Shown piece after piece: positions 19,498-28,784 of a DNA stretch of 35,000 nucleotides. The stretch comes from Cryptomeria japonica (taxonomy: Eukaryota > Streptophyta > Pinopsida > Cupressales > Cupressaceae). The stretch's first letter is position 1. Each line of letters starts with the position of its first letter. Made by a program: the position numbers and the translations under genes. The stretch covers positions 102,686,796 through 102,721,795 of the forward strand of contig NC_081415.1 in NCBI RefSeq assembly GCF_030272615.1, given 5' to 3'. The notes beneath the pieces are model-generated. The model saw only the letters and a list, made by a program, of their open reading frames with translations. It was not told where the DNA came from and ran no database searches.

Positions 19498-19597
19498 CCT
19501 CGTTGCCAGTCGGACGTCTATAGCCCTGACGAGGTTATTGCTGTAATCTCACGAATATTGCTCCATTGCCAGTCGGGCGTCCATGGCCCCAATGGAG
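19498..19597. repeat. two 37-nt hairpins with covarying stems
   Basis: Hairpin 1 (19498-19534) has arms CCTCGTTG and TGACGAGG; hairpin 2 (19561-19597) has arms CTCCATTG and CAATGGAG. Each encloses a 21-nt loop beginning CCAGTCGG and ending GCCC, with 18 of 21 loop positions identical. In the stems three pairs change on both sides (C-G to T-A, T-A to C-G, G-C to A-T) and two G-T pairs become Watson-Crick. Offset between copies is 63 bp. Confidence 0.75.
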
Positions 19598-20305
19598 TTA
19601 TTCACATGTTCCCATAGCCAATTTTGATATTTCATTTCATTCTACTTTTCTTTTTCTCTTGATTTTTCTCTCTTTCTTTTCATTTTTTCTCTCTTGATAT
19701 TGCCTTCTTTTTATTCTGTCAATTCCTTTGTGGCTCGTAAGCAATGAAGCTCACTTGGGTTTGATGATTATAGTGGCGTTGAATCAAAACTTTGGATTTT
19801 TCAGTAATCATGGCTTTGCTTGGAAAACCATAATGACTCTGAGTTTATTAGTGTGTAAAGATATAGTAATCAAAAGATGTCGGTATCAAGACATAGAAAG
19901 CGATTCTCTTCCAAGTCAAGTACAAGTCCTAACCAAATGATAAAGCTAGAGAGGAATAACCTTGGATTCAAAGCACTTCATGAATAGATATCTAAGAAAT
20001 GGATTGAACATGAGATCCAAAATTTTACTAGTGTGTGAGAAAACAACACAAACACCTTTCTCACAAATGAAGGTTCCCACTTAGGACACCTAAACTAAGC
20101 AAACAACTGACTCGAAAGCAAACTAAAACCCAAAGCAAACTAAGCTAAACTATTTGAGCCACCCAAGAATCGTGAGTCAAATGACTCAAGGCAAATTAAG
20201 AACTTGGCTCAATAAGACCCCTAATTGAAACACACGATAGGAAAACCTACTCTAAAGCTATATACAAGACTCCTAGACTTGACACCACTTAAAGAAGCGA
20301 TGCAT
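19598..20305. other. non-coding DNA between hairpins and decayed ORF
   Basis: Pyrimidine-rich at 19640-19720 and A/C-rich at 20040-20280. No gene was recognised. The plus-strand frame at 19728-19940 has no supporting feature. Confidence 0.35.
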
Positions 20306-21812
20306 TTACATGACTTCACATGATTTCTCAAGGTATGCAACATGAGCATGGCAAAAGTGATTAGTTTGCAGTCGAGCAAATTCATCTTTAAATACGGAAA
20401 AACAAGCTCTCACGATGCATCTCTCATATTCAGGCAATTCCTCATGCAAGATGAGCAATTGAGGCAATTCATTAGGATCATGATCTATCCAAACGCAAGT
20501 TGTTTTTCCTAACCCCCCATAATCAAATTCATAGCATTCAAAATTGAGAGCAGGGAAAGAGACAACTTGGTGTGTTTCGAGCTCGGACGGTAACTCTTGC
20601 GTGTTCCCCACCTTCGCATCATAAGAAGAGAAATCATCAACTGCTTCAGGAGGTCATAATTGGTGATGTACCATTCCACGAGCATTGACAACATGTTGAT
20701 CCTCACTTGCAAGCTCCTCTTGGAATAAGCTTAGCGCTCCTACGAATAGCTCAACATTCTCTACTTTCATCATGACATCTCGCTCATCTCTATGCATAAA
20801 CCATGCATCCTCATGAAACTTTGTAAGCATATCTTCGAAAATTAAGTACTCCTTGATGGATTGAGCTTCAAAATTTTCCTCTAGTCGATCAAATACAATC
20901 TCTGGTGGTATTTTATTGTCAAGCATTGTCTCGGGAGGCTGGAGTTGATGATGAATTAAATCACCCACAATAACTTGTTTGTTTTGAAAAAAAATTGATA
21001 GTTATTCCTCTTGTACTTCTTTCATGAGATCTTTCAATGCCCCCTCAAATAGCATTGTAGTGATGATGTCTTTGAGTGCCCCCTCAAGTTGTTTTTCATA
21101 CTTGAGCTCACTTGTGATAATTCATAGCTCTTCATTCAACATGTCTATATGATTGTCTTCTTAAAGGGTATTATTTGGAACTTCTTGTATTTCGTTCTCA
21201 AGGATAGGAATGAAAATTCTTCCAGGAATGTGTCATCTTCTTGCTTGATTTTTTGCTCAACACTTTGATCATCGCTTGTCAATATTTGAGCATTCTCAAT
21301 TGTTTCTTCAACTTTCATTCCATGATACTCCTCTTCAGGTGCAAGGCATGGTGAGCTACTCACTGCAATACATTGATCATCAGGTGAGCTTATATCATCA
21401 TCTTGTAACTGGCTCTTTTCATTGTCTGGTGATGTAGCAATGTCTTGTTCATATGTTTTAAATTCAGCTGCAAGGTGTGCACTCCATGATCTATTCGCAA
21501 TACACTCTTCCTCGGATAGAGCTGGTATTCCAAACTGATATCTGACTTGATTGATAGCCATTTCACACAATGAGAAAGTAAATTCGGAGTAGGACCAATG
21601 AAACTCACCAGACCCAGATCCCAATTCAATTTGGGGGTAGCTGGGTGATCACCGACCTTTACAATCTCTAATTCACCATCAAAAAGTGTGTTTGAGAGGG
21701 GGATCTTCTCTGTCTCTTTGTCAAAGGCATCATTTGATTTACTACCATTCACATTTGTTTTCATTTCTAACTTTATTTTCTTCAGTAGGACCAAACTGTT
21801 CATTTTCAACAA
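20306..21812 (-). pseudogene. decayed acidic ORF of unknown function
   Basis: Four overlapping minus-strand frames follow one another and read like one long protein broken by frameshifts. They contain KVGDHPATPKLNWDLG (21812 side), then GEFHWSYSEFTFSLCEMAIN and SEEECIANRSWSAHLAAEF, then long acidic stretches such as SPDDQCIAVSSS and QKIKQEDDTFLEEFS. Next come IKEYLIFEDMLTKFHEDAW and FQEELASEDQHVVNA, and finally ECYEFDYGGLGKTTCVWIDH and LPEYERCIVRACFSVFKDEF. Codon content and the absence of low complexity suggest true coding origin of roughly 450 residues. It lies upstream, in minus orientation, of the hairpins and the LTR at 16260-17502, so it may be the private ORF of a non-autonomous LTR element. 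I do not recognise the family. Confidence 0.5.
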
Positions 21813-21829
21813 TGGTGGGTTTTACAACT

Positions 21830-22616
21830 TTTTCAGCCTGAGAAGGGGCTGAATTTTTCCACTTTATCAAAAGAACCAGACAGTTTTTCAGCCTTGGTTA
21901 CCAAGTTAGGACAGTTTTTCCTAACATGTCCATTTTTCTTACATAAGAAATAGGAATTCAAGCTGCCCAGAAGGCTAACTTTTACTGAATCAATTTATTT
22001 TCCTACTAAATTAAAATAATATCTAGAATATCAAAACTAGGATACAAATTAGCACAAGAGCATTCATATGAGGTAATGTGATTCTAGACTCCTCAACTTG
22101 TAAGGCATAACCCAAAGGCTTTAGGATTCAAGGAATAAATATCCACAAACAAGGGGGCACATTTCTCAGTTCACCCCACCGAGGGGCAGATTTGGCTACC
22201 ACCTCTTTCATTTGTTGCAAGAGACCATGAAATAACCCTAATCAAAGATTGACCAATATTCCGATACTCTTTTTTCAAAACCCTTCCTTGCATATTATGG
22301 CTACGAAAAAACACCACAAAGAGGTCTTTCTGCAACATTCTAAAAAATGAAACATATATTCCAAGTTTCTTACCCCAAACTTTAGCTATGCAGTTGTCAA
22401 TTTTTTCGATGAGGGGGGAGCATTACCATCCAAACTTACAAAAGAAATTGCAATATTGCGAAGGTGAGATTCTTCTGATTTAATTGCTTGGATCATATCA
22501 GAATTCAGAGAAACAAAGAGAATCTTAGTAGGTGCAGGAGCCTTACTGTTTTCTCCTACTCAATGTTCTCCACTTTTGAGGACGACTCCATCTCCCATTC
22601 CATTTGTCTGGGGTCC
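21830..22616 (-). pseudogene. LINE ORF1-like remnant (DUF4283-like plus zinc knuckle)
   Basis: Minus-strand reading gives SFVSLDGNAPSSSKKIDN, then KVWGKKLGIYVSFFRMLQKD, then LFVVFFRSHNMQGRVLKKEY, a pattern of the DUF4283-type domain in plant LINE ORF1. After several stops comes YFLCKKNGHVRKNCPN (21911-21952), a CCHC knuckle with its first Cys changed to Tyr. Probably the ORF1 half of an L1-type LINE like the one at 13862-16259. Whether it is the same insertion is unclear because unrelated sequence lies between. Confidence 0.65.
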
Positions 22617-23336
22617 TGTTGATGTGTTTTTTATGCACTATCAAACACAAAATAAAATACCCAAAAGTATCTTATCCTCTCTTGAACAAAATCTCACAAA
22701 TGCTGAAGATTAGCTTAAGGATCACTTGAGAAGACTCCAAGGTTCATGAATGCAGGGTCACTACGTGTGGATAAGCTCATTGGTTTGATGTGATTATGCT
22801 AGAATCACAAGGGGACTTACGTTTGAATGCCTGAATACTTAAATTGCCGGAACTTATATCATCTGTTGTTGTAATTTAGTGATGCTTTTGTCCTAGACTA
22901 GCTTGAGTTTGAAAAAAAGAGCAAAAGATGAAGGGTTGAGAAATTCTATTCTAAGACCTAGAATGTAAGAAGATGAGTGAATGATTAGATGAAATCCTAC
23001 TGGGCAAGTTCTCACTATCAAATAGAACAATTTGAGACAAGCTCAGTGCAATCTTCTAAGGACATTTCAAAGATGTTCAAATCAATATCATCAAACATTG
23101 CTCACCATTTAAGTTAATGTATAAACAAAGGATGCGTAACAATTTGAGGTTAGATTCATATCATTCCAGTTGACCACACAAGGCATACCTACAATCAATA
23201 AGAGGCTAGTGGTATGGACTAGGCAGATTCCTCATGAATACATTCAACAAATTCCTCCATTCAATCTAATTTATTTATCATCTAACATGAAGATCCAACA
23301 AGAAACCATGCACATTGTAAAGAAACAACACACTTC
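22617..23336 (-). mobile_element. LTR-like repeat, copy 2 (cut by a copia element)
   Basis: Begins TGTTGATGTG and follows copy 1 (16260 onward) for about 715 bp at roughly 80% similarity, including CAAAAGTATCTTATCCTCTC and GTTGACCACACAAGGC. It stops at 23336, exactly where the copia LTR starts. Its outer flank (GGTCC) touches the LINE ORF1-like remnant. Confidence 0.75.
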
Positions 23337-24063
23337 GGTTAAGTTTTAGTAATCAGATTAGATAAATTATAATTCACACAATTGCACAGTTATTATCCTG
23401 GGAAAACCTTCCTCTTGAAGGTAGAAAAACCCAGCAACAAAGTATCTCAATTACTTTCAATAATATGGCAACTGTCTTTACAATGAATTGCTTCACACTT
23501 TGAAGCAATATGACTAAATGGATTCACCCTAGACTACAATAAGCAATACAATTTGCTGTAGAAATATGAACTGCAGTAACTATCACACGGATAACTATCG
23601 ATCTGCAATGGAGGATATATGATCTGCTGTAAGTCGATCTGCTTATATATGAGTACAATCTGCTGGAGGAGTGAATCAGTGTGCTATAGAATATATTTAA
23701 ACTGCTGTAGAATGATGCTTTGATCTGACGTGATTGTTTTTTCACCATATTGCCTTGAACATGAGAAATGATCCGAACTTTATACCCGAACTGGGTGTGC
23801 ATCCAAGCAATGCGATTTTCCTATATTCGGCCTCTTGTAAATCATCACGTCTCTTGGTTTATATTAGACATCGGTCATGATATAAAGGATACGTCTTTTA
23901 AAGGTGGTGGAACATATATAGATTATTTAAGCAAACCGTTTCATTAAATAAGAAACTCGAAAATATACAAAAGTCAAATATTAAATGTGTAAGGCCAAAG
24001 GCCCTTCACACATTTGATAGCAAAGTTGGTTTTTGAGGCTTCGACCAAAGCTATTCATGGACA
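23337..24063 (-). repeat. 3' LTR of the copia element
   Basis: On the minus strand it starts TGTCCATGAATAG after the purine tract and ends GATTACTAAAACTTAACC at 23337, where CA has probably mutated. The U5 part (GCTGGGTTTTTCTACC, AAGAGGAAGGTTTTCCCAGG, TAATCTGATTAC) is clearly related to the end of the LTR at 6428-7224. A TATA-like ATATAAAC lies near 23857-23868. Confidence 0.85.
23551..23730 (-). repeat. phased repeat ATCTGCTGTA in the copia LTR leader
   Basis: On the + strand the words ATTTGCTGTA, ACTGCAGTA, ATCTGCAAT, ATCTGCTGTA, ATCTGCTTA, ATCTGCTGG, GTGTGCTAT and ACTGCTGTA occur mostly every 15-24 bp. On the minus strand the word is TACAGCAGATY, comparable to CAGCGAATY in the ELP3-carrying element's LTR. 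Confidence 0.65.
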
Positions 24064-24080
24064 CTCCCTCTTAGCTAGGG
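24064..24080 (-). promoter_or_regulatory. polypurine tract of the copia element
   Basis: Minus-strand CCCTAGCTAAGAGGGAG directly before the LTR start TGTCC. The same core CTAGCTAAGAGGGAGTGT occurs at 8572-8589 in the non-autonomous element. Confidence 0.88.
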
Positions 24081-24203
24081 AGGAATCCTTTTCGACATCT
24101 GAGTTACATACTCATGGCCACTCACAGAGAGTGAGTGTACACAAATGCTAAGTCATTGAGTCTCTTCACATGACATTCACCATACCTACTTGCAGAGGGT
24201 GGA

Positions 24204-24425
24204 ACAAGGGCTGGAACCTCAAACTTCCCTCGCAGAGAAGAATGCAAAACAAGGGCTGATACCTCAAACTTCTCTCACAGAGAAGAATGCACAAGGGCTG
24301 ATACCTCAAACTTCTTTCACAGAGAAGAATGCATGACAAGGGCTGATACCTCAAACTTCTCCTACAAAGAAGAATGCATGACAAGGGCTTGCACCTCAAA
24401 CTTCTCTCACAGAGAAGAATGCATT
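24204..24425 (-). repeat. five tandem 42-45-bp units in the copia 3' UTR
   Basis: Five copies of a unit that starts ACAAGGGCTGATACCTCAAA and ends with AGAGAAGAATGC (+ strand). The minus-strand frame across it is a repeat artefact. A CCACCCTCTGCAAGTAGG unit follows, as in the 3' UTR at 8201-8535. Confidence 0.9.
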
Positions 24426-24443
24426 ATAATACATATCAAGTAA

Positions 24444-25600
24444 TTACTGATGCTGAGACTCCTTCTCAGCAAGAGCTTCATTTTCCACAATTCCAAGCTT
24501 GTCTCGAAAATGCATAAATTTCACTTTCGAAAGAGGCTTGGTGAAAATGTCAGCCGTTTGTTCCTCAGTACAAATGTATATCAACTAAACAACATTCCTT
24601 TGTACCATATCTCTGATATAGTGGTACTGAATCTCTACATGCTTCGTTCTGTCATGAAATACTGGATTGACTGAAAGCTTCACATAGCTTTGGTTATCAC
24701 AATGTATGATGGTAGGCTCCAATGATTGACCAAACAATCCTGCAAGGCGCTTACGAAGCCACACTGCTTCGCGAGTTGCTACACATGCTACAATGTATTC
24801 TGCCTTTGCAGTGCTCAGAGCTATTGAAGACTGCTTCTTGGTACACCAGGAAATCATAGCAAATCCCAAACTGAAGCAACAACCAAAAGTGCTCTTCCCA
24901 TCAGTAACACTCCCTGTCCAATTAGAATCAAAATATCCTTCAAGAATTAGGTCCATACTGGAAGCGTATTTCAAGCCATATCCAATTGTGCCACGTGAGT
25001 ATCTCAAGATATGCTTAACTGCAACTAGATGTATCTGTCTAGGTTCACTCATGAACATACTAAGTGCACTTATTGCATAACAAATATTTGGTCTAGTGTT
25101 AACTAGATACATCAGGGACCCAATCAATTGCCTGTACATTGTAGGGTCCACAAGATCTGAACTAGCTGCAACTTCCCTTAATTTCTTCAAGTTAGTTTCC
25201 ATGGGTGTGGACATAGATTTACAATCTGTCATTCCAAATTTCTTCAAGACATCAATGGTGTATTTTCCTTGACTTAGGATAATCCCATTGGGCCTTTGCC
25301 AAACTTCCAACCCTAGAAAGAAGTGCATGAGTCCTAAGTCCTTCATTTCGAATTCAGAAGTCAACTCCTTCTTACATCTATCAATGAGATGATCTTCTCC
25401 GGTAACAAATAGGTCATCAACATAAAGTACCAAGATCAACATATCTCCATTGAATATTTTGAAGTAAAGGTTTGGATCAGCATCATTCTTGCAGAAACCC
25501 AAACCCACTAAGCATCTGTCAATTCTTTCATACCTCCCTTTAAATAATAGCTTCAGCAACAACCAAAAAGCATCGATCCATCTATAAACCTCCTAATAAG
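24444..25600 (-). pseudogene. Ty1/copia reverse transcriptase and RNase H fragment
   Basis: Enzyme domain that copies element RNA into DNA. From about 25600 the frame begins EVYR followed by a scrambled version of the usual ALYGLKQAPRAW segment, then ERIDRCLVGLGFCKND. Intact parts follow: YVDD catalytic motif (LYVDDLFVTG), MKDLGLMHFFLGLEV, RQLIGSLMYL, FDSNWTGS (RNase H, usual D-x-D-W with one Asp as Asn), STAKAEY, IHCDNQS and HDRTKHVEIQYHYIRD. One TAG at 24585-24587 interrupts the end. The same frame then continues through EEQTADIFTKPLS to a natural TAA at 24444-24446. Missing its N-terminus, it is dead, but the low number of lesions suggests a fairly young copy. No ATG start is implied. Confidence 0.93.
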
Positions 25601-25614
25601 AGACTTAGGTACAA

Positions 25615-25850
25615 TTTCCAATGATGTGTAAATTATTAAATTGACCCCCATAATGATTCGTCTAGGAGAAATAACGTTGTAACTTAAATGTGACCCCAAA
25701 GTCATAATGATCAATTAAAATATTTTTGCTTAAGACTCTAGCTTTTTGCCCAATTTTCAATTATTCCCTTTATTAATTATTTATTCTAGGGGAATATGGC
25801 AGGCTAGAATTTGACTCCCCGTGGCCTGTCAATTGAGAAGGGACATTACA
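25615..25850 (-). mobile_element. TGTAATGTCCC-type LTR fragment
   Basis: On the minus strand it starts TGTAATGTCCC at 25850 and runs through GACAGGCCACGGGGAGTCAA and GTTATTTCTCCTAG, homologous over about 230 bp to 6126-6370. It stops where the copia fragment begins, making a chimeric junction near 25600. Confidence 0.8.
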
Positions 25851-26580
25851 AACAAATCTGAGTTCAAGGAGTGATAGCAGAAGCTCAGGAAAGCAAAAAT
25901 GGAGGGTGACCATTCACCTCCCACAGAGCTCCTGCACTTACCTAATGACCTGTAACCTCCTTTCTTGTAGATGTTATCTAATATAAAAACATAAAAACAA
26001 ACTGGAGACAGAATAAAATTACAGATTTCGTGGGAGGCAAAACATAGATACGAAAGGCATAAGTATAGGGTCCATGCCTGGTTCGGCCAGGGTTCACCCA
26101 AGGGGCCTTGGGTTCCCTGTGGATTCTGATTGTGAAACCACTGGGAACCCAGGGCCCCTGGGGTGAACCCAGGCTTGAACCCGGGCGAACCCAAGTGACC
26201 ATCTGGGTTAAGTCACATCAAAATGACTTTTAGACATTAAAAAATCATTTTTTTTTGCCTTTTTAAAGCAAAAAATCCTAATCACTGTTCTTATATATAT
26301 TATATGGCATATGAGTATATGACATCATATGATATAATTGAAATTCTGAACTATCAATTGAATCGGCATTTGGCATTGATCGATGATGAATTAGCATACT
26401 ATTAAATGTATTTAGATTTGTAATTTTGTATATTTCTTTAAATTTTTGCATATATACATAAATATACATGGATGAACCCAACCCATAAACCTAAAAGGCC
26501 AAATTTTTTTTGCCCGAATCCACGACCCGGGTTTGCGTCCTCGAACCTTCTCCCGAACCCAAACTAGTAACTGAGATATG
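25851..26580. other. non-coding DNA with GAACCC-rich blocks
   Basis: Two blocks (about 26080-26205 and 26465-26565) are rich in GAACCC/GGGTTC words, including a near-palindrome CCCAGGGCCCCTGGGG. An AT-rich stretch separates them. The minus-strand frames here are rich in Gly and Pro because of the repeats. Identity unknown; a degenerate repeat family is likely. Confidence 0.4.
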
Positions 26581-27020
26581 AAAGAGTTTGATACCTTAAG
26601 GAGTTAAATCAAAATTCGTTTCTCAAATTAACTAGACTTTACCCATGATCTGTTGTTACTGGTTTAGTCCGCTTGTAATCAAAGCGAAATTTTTAGTGGC
26701 ACCTTAGAAATGAAAAGTGTTCTTATGCTACCAAAAGCAAGAAGACTCAATTTTGATGGCCATGAATTGCCTATTTGATACAAAGCTTCAAGAGGATCAA
26801 ACATTATCACAAGTGCTCACAACCTCTGAAATGGGCTTGTGACAGTTATGTAGAGTTTAGTTTCACTTTGTGGAGCAATTGCACAAGAAATTGGTCTTAA
26901 CTTGCAAAAATTGTCTTGTTATTTTAGCTTGAAAATTGTCAGATTCCATAGCCCAGGTTTCTATTGGAAGTCATAAGATGATGAAGCTTGAGTGGATTAA
27001 AATTTGGCACAAAAAACAGG
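26581..27020. other. anonymous non-coding DNA
   Basis: Nothing coding or repetitive could be supported. Confidence 0.4.
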
Positions 27021-27025
27021 CCCTC

Positions 27026-27095
27026 AAGCTCAAGTTGTCGGTAAGGTTGTGCTAAGGCTTTGGGCTTGTCCTATGTAGGTCCAAGGTTCAACTCT
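27026..27095 (+). mobile_element. possible tRNA-derived SINE head
   Basis: AAGCTCAAGTTGTCGG (27026-27041) resembles a pol III A box and GGTTCAACTCT (27085-27095) a B box, at a spacing usual for tRNA-derived SINEs. The body and tail were not delimited; the 331-bp duplication follows. Confidence 0.3.
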
Positions 27096-27143
27096 CATGC
27101 CATGTTTGCCTGCTGGCTGCATTGTTTGAGCCTGTGTTGTCAG

Positions 27144-27806
27144 CCTTTGGGGACTAGTCTCGCCCTAGCTCACCTCCTCTATTGCCCCAAAACTTGGCAA
27201 ACAAGTAAAGCTCGAGGCAAGGTCCAATGGAGTTGCTGGGCTGGGTCGCAGGGATACTCGAGGTAGGAAAAAAAAAGAGAGGTGAGAAGGAATTTGAAGT
27301 GGGAGAATGGGGTGTCTTGAGATTACAGCCTTGCACAGAAAGCATCTCAAGTAAGGGCTGGACAGCTGTAAGACGAGGCATTATAAGGTTTTATCAATAG
27401 CAGGAAATTCTAAGATATCTCTAAATCCAAGGCCATGAGAGCCAAACAGTGAAAGTTGAAAATCTTTTCAATTCCCTTTGGGGACTAGTCTCGCCCTAGC
27501 TCACCTCCTCTATCGCCCCAAAACTCGGCAAACAAGTAAAGCTCGAGGCAAGGTCCGATGGAGTTGCTGGGCTGGGTCGCAGGGATACCCAAGGTAGGGA
27601 AAAAAAAAAAAGAGGTGAGAGGGAATTTGAAGTGGGAGTGTCTTGAGATTACAGCCTTGCACAGAAAGCATCTTAAGTAAGGGCTGCACAGCCTTAAGAC
27701 AAGGCATTATAAGGTTTTATCAATAGCAGGAAATTCTAAGATAACTCTAAATCCAAGGCAATGAGAGCCAAACAGCAAAAGTTTAAAATCTTTTCGATTT
27801 CCTTGA
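27144..27806. repeat. 331-bp tandem duplication
   Basis: The block starting CCTTTGGGGACTAGTCTCGC is present at 27144 and again at 27475, with few differences and a 7-bp loss in the second copy (AATGGGG-type gap near 27640). A-runs in the middle differ in length. The minus-strand frames in both copies are shadows of this repeat. Confidence 0.92.
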
Positions 27807-28692
27807 TTTTGTAGACTCTAATTCTAGACTGCTTTAGGCAATCCTATAGAGGAAGTTGTGTTGTCAGAATGTCTATAGAGCGAATGGTGTCAAGGGTGGA
27901 TGGCACATGTGAAGGCCCTGCAATATTGGAAAAATGTATTATAGGGTTACGGCAGCTAAAGGAATTCAAAAATAAGTCCACTTTGTTAAAGGCGCCAGTC
28001 TTTTCCTCTTTACAAATTTTATTGATTGAAGACCTGCCTTTATTTGTAAGCAAAACGCAATTCCTCTTTTCATACTAGATATATTGTTGCAAATTAATTA
28101 TTCTCCCGTTTCCCATAATTGAGAACCAAATTTGTTGTTTGGATTTGAAAAGAATGAAGACTGAATGGAGGTTTTGCTAATATTTTAGTATTTAATGTCA
28201 CTTTTCACACCAAATTGGTACAAAGTACAAATATTTTTTAATTCACTTTCCCCATCAGCGATTCATACAAATTCGATCAGTTTTGAAAATTGAGATAGAA
28301 AAGAACAAATACTAAATTGACATTTTGATAACATTTCATTTATTTATGCCTTTTAACAGCGGTCTTCTACCCTGCTGTTAATTGTCTGTTTAACCTTGAG
28401 CTTGCATAGGGTCAGCACCCTTTGTTGTTTTGCTGCCTTTCTTTTATGTCGTCTGTGGACTGTTTGTATACAGGGGCAGCACCTTTGTTTTGCCAGTCTT
28501 AAGAATAAAAAAACATTTCATTTATTTAATTGGCCCTAAGATTCTTATGGTTGATTAAAGATTTTAATAGAAAGTATTTGAAATTATTATAGTTTTTATG
28601 AATTGAATAAGATATTTGAATGCTAATAATTTATATCTTGTGAAAATATTATCTTTGTTTGAAGATGTAGTTAATTGTTTCTACTTTTGTAG
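27807..28692 (+). other. non-coding DNA, perhaps intron or UTR
   Basis: A short plus-strand frame at 27869-28078 (with LRQLKEFKNKSTLLKAP) is unrecognised. Around 28380-28495 two related phrases occur (GGGTCAGCACCCTTTGTTG and GGGGCAGCACCTTTGTT). The stretch ends in a good splice-acceptor-like CTACTTTTGTAG. Confidence 0.3.
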
Positions 28693-28784
28693 ATTGTGGA
28701 TCTGCTGTGAGTGAAGTTAAGGATGACCCTTATGCGATTGTCAAGATGGCAAATTGTGCAAATGATTCTGAACAATCATCGTGA
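28693..28784 (+). other. possible terminal exon
   Basis: After TTTCTACTTTTGTAG (acceptor-like, ending at 28692), an open frame reads CGSAVSEVKDDPYAIVKMAN and CANDSEQSS before TGA at 28782-28784. The composition looks coding (mixed, no low complexity). No upstream exons could be joined, so it may be an orphan last exon, a relic or chance. Confidence 0.35.

Larger units (their letters stand above)
23337..25600 (-). mobile_element. 3' half of a Ty1/copia retrotransposon
   Basis: Minus-strand order is RT (C-terminal part), RNase H, 3' UTR repeats, purine tract and LTR. Gag, protease, integrase and the first part of RT are missing above about 25600, where sequence switches to an unrelated LTR. 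It interrupts the LTR-like repeat copy 2. Its PPT and 3' UTR modules match the ELP3-carrying element at 6428-9510. Confidence 0.92.

Noticed and set aside
16260-23336. A single full-length LTR element with 16260-17502 and 22617-23336 as its two LTRs
   Set aside because: The copies are only about 80% similar, no PBS follows 22617 on the minus strand, and LINE ORF1-like sequence sits directly at the LTR end. Not excluded, but less likely than separate insertions.
24166-24399. Minus-strand protein with repeated LRYQPL units
   Set aside because: Product of 42-45-bp tandem units in the copia 3' UTR, past the RNase H stop codon; units are not all multiples of three.
24204-24425. CRISPR-like spaced repeats
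   Set aside because: The units are directly contiguous tandem copies without unique spacers and lie in a plant retroelement 3' UTR.
27154-27707. Paired minus-strand frames with matching peptides
   Set aside because: They are the same chance frame seen in both units of the 331-bp duplication.
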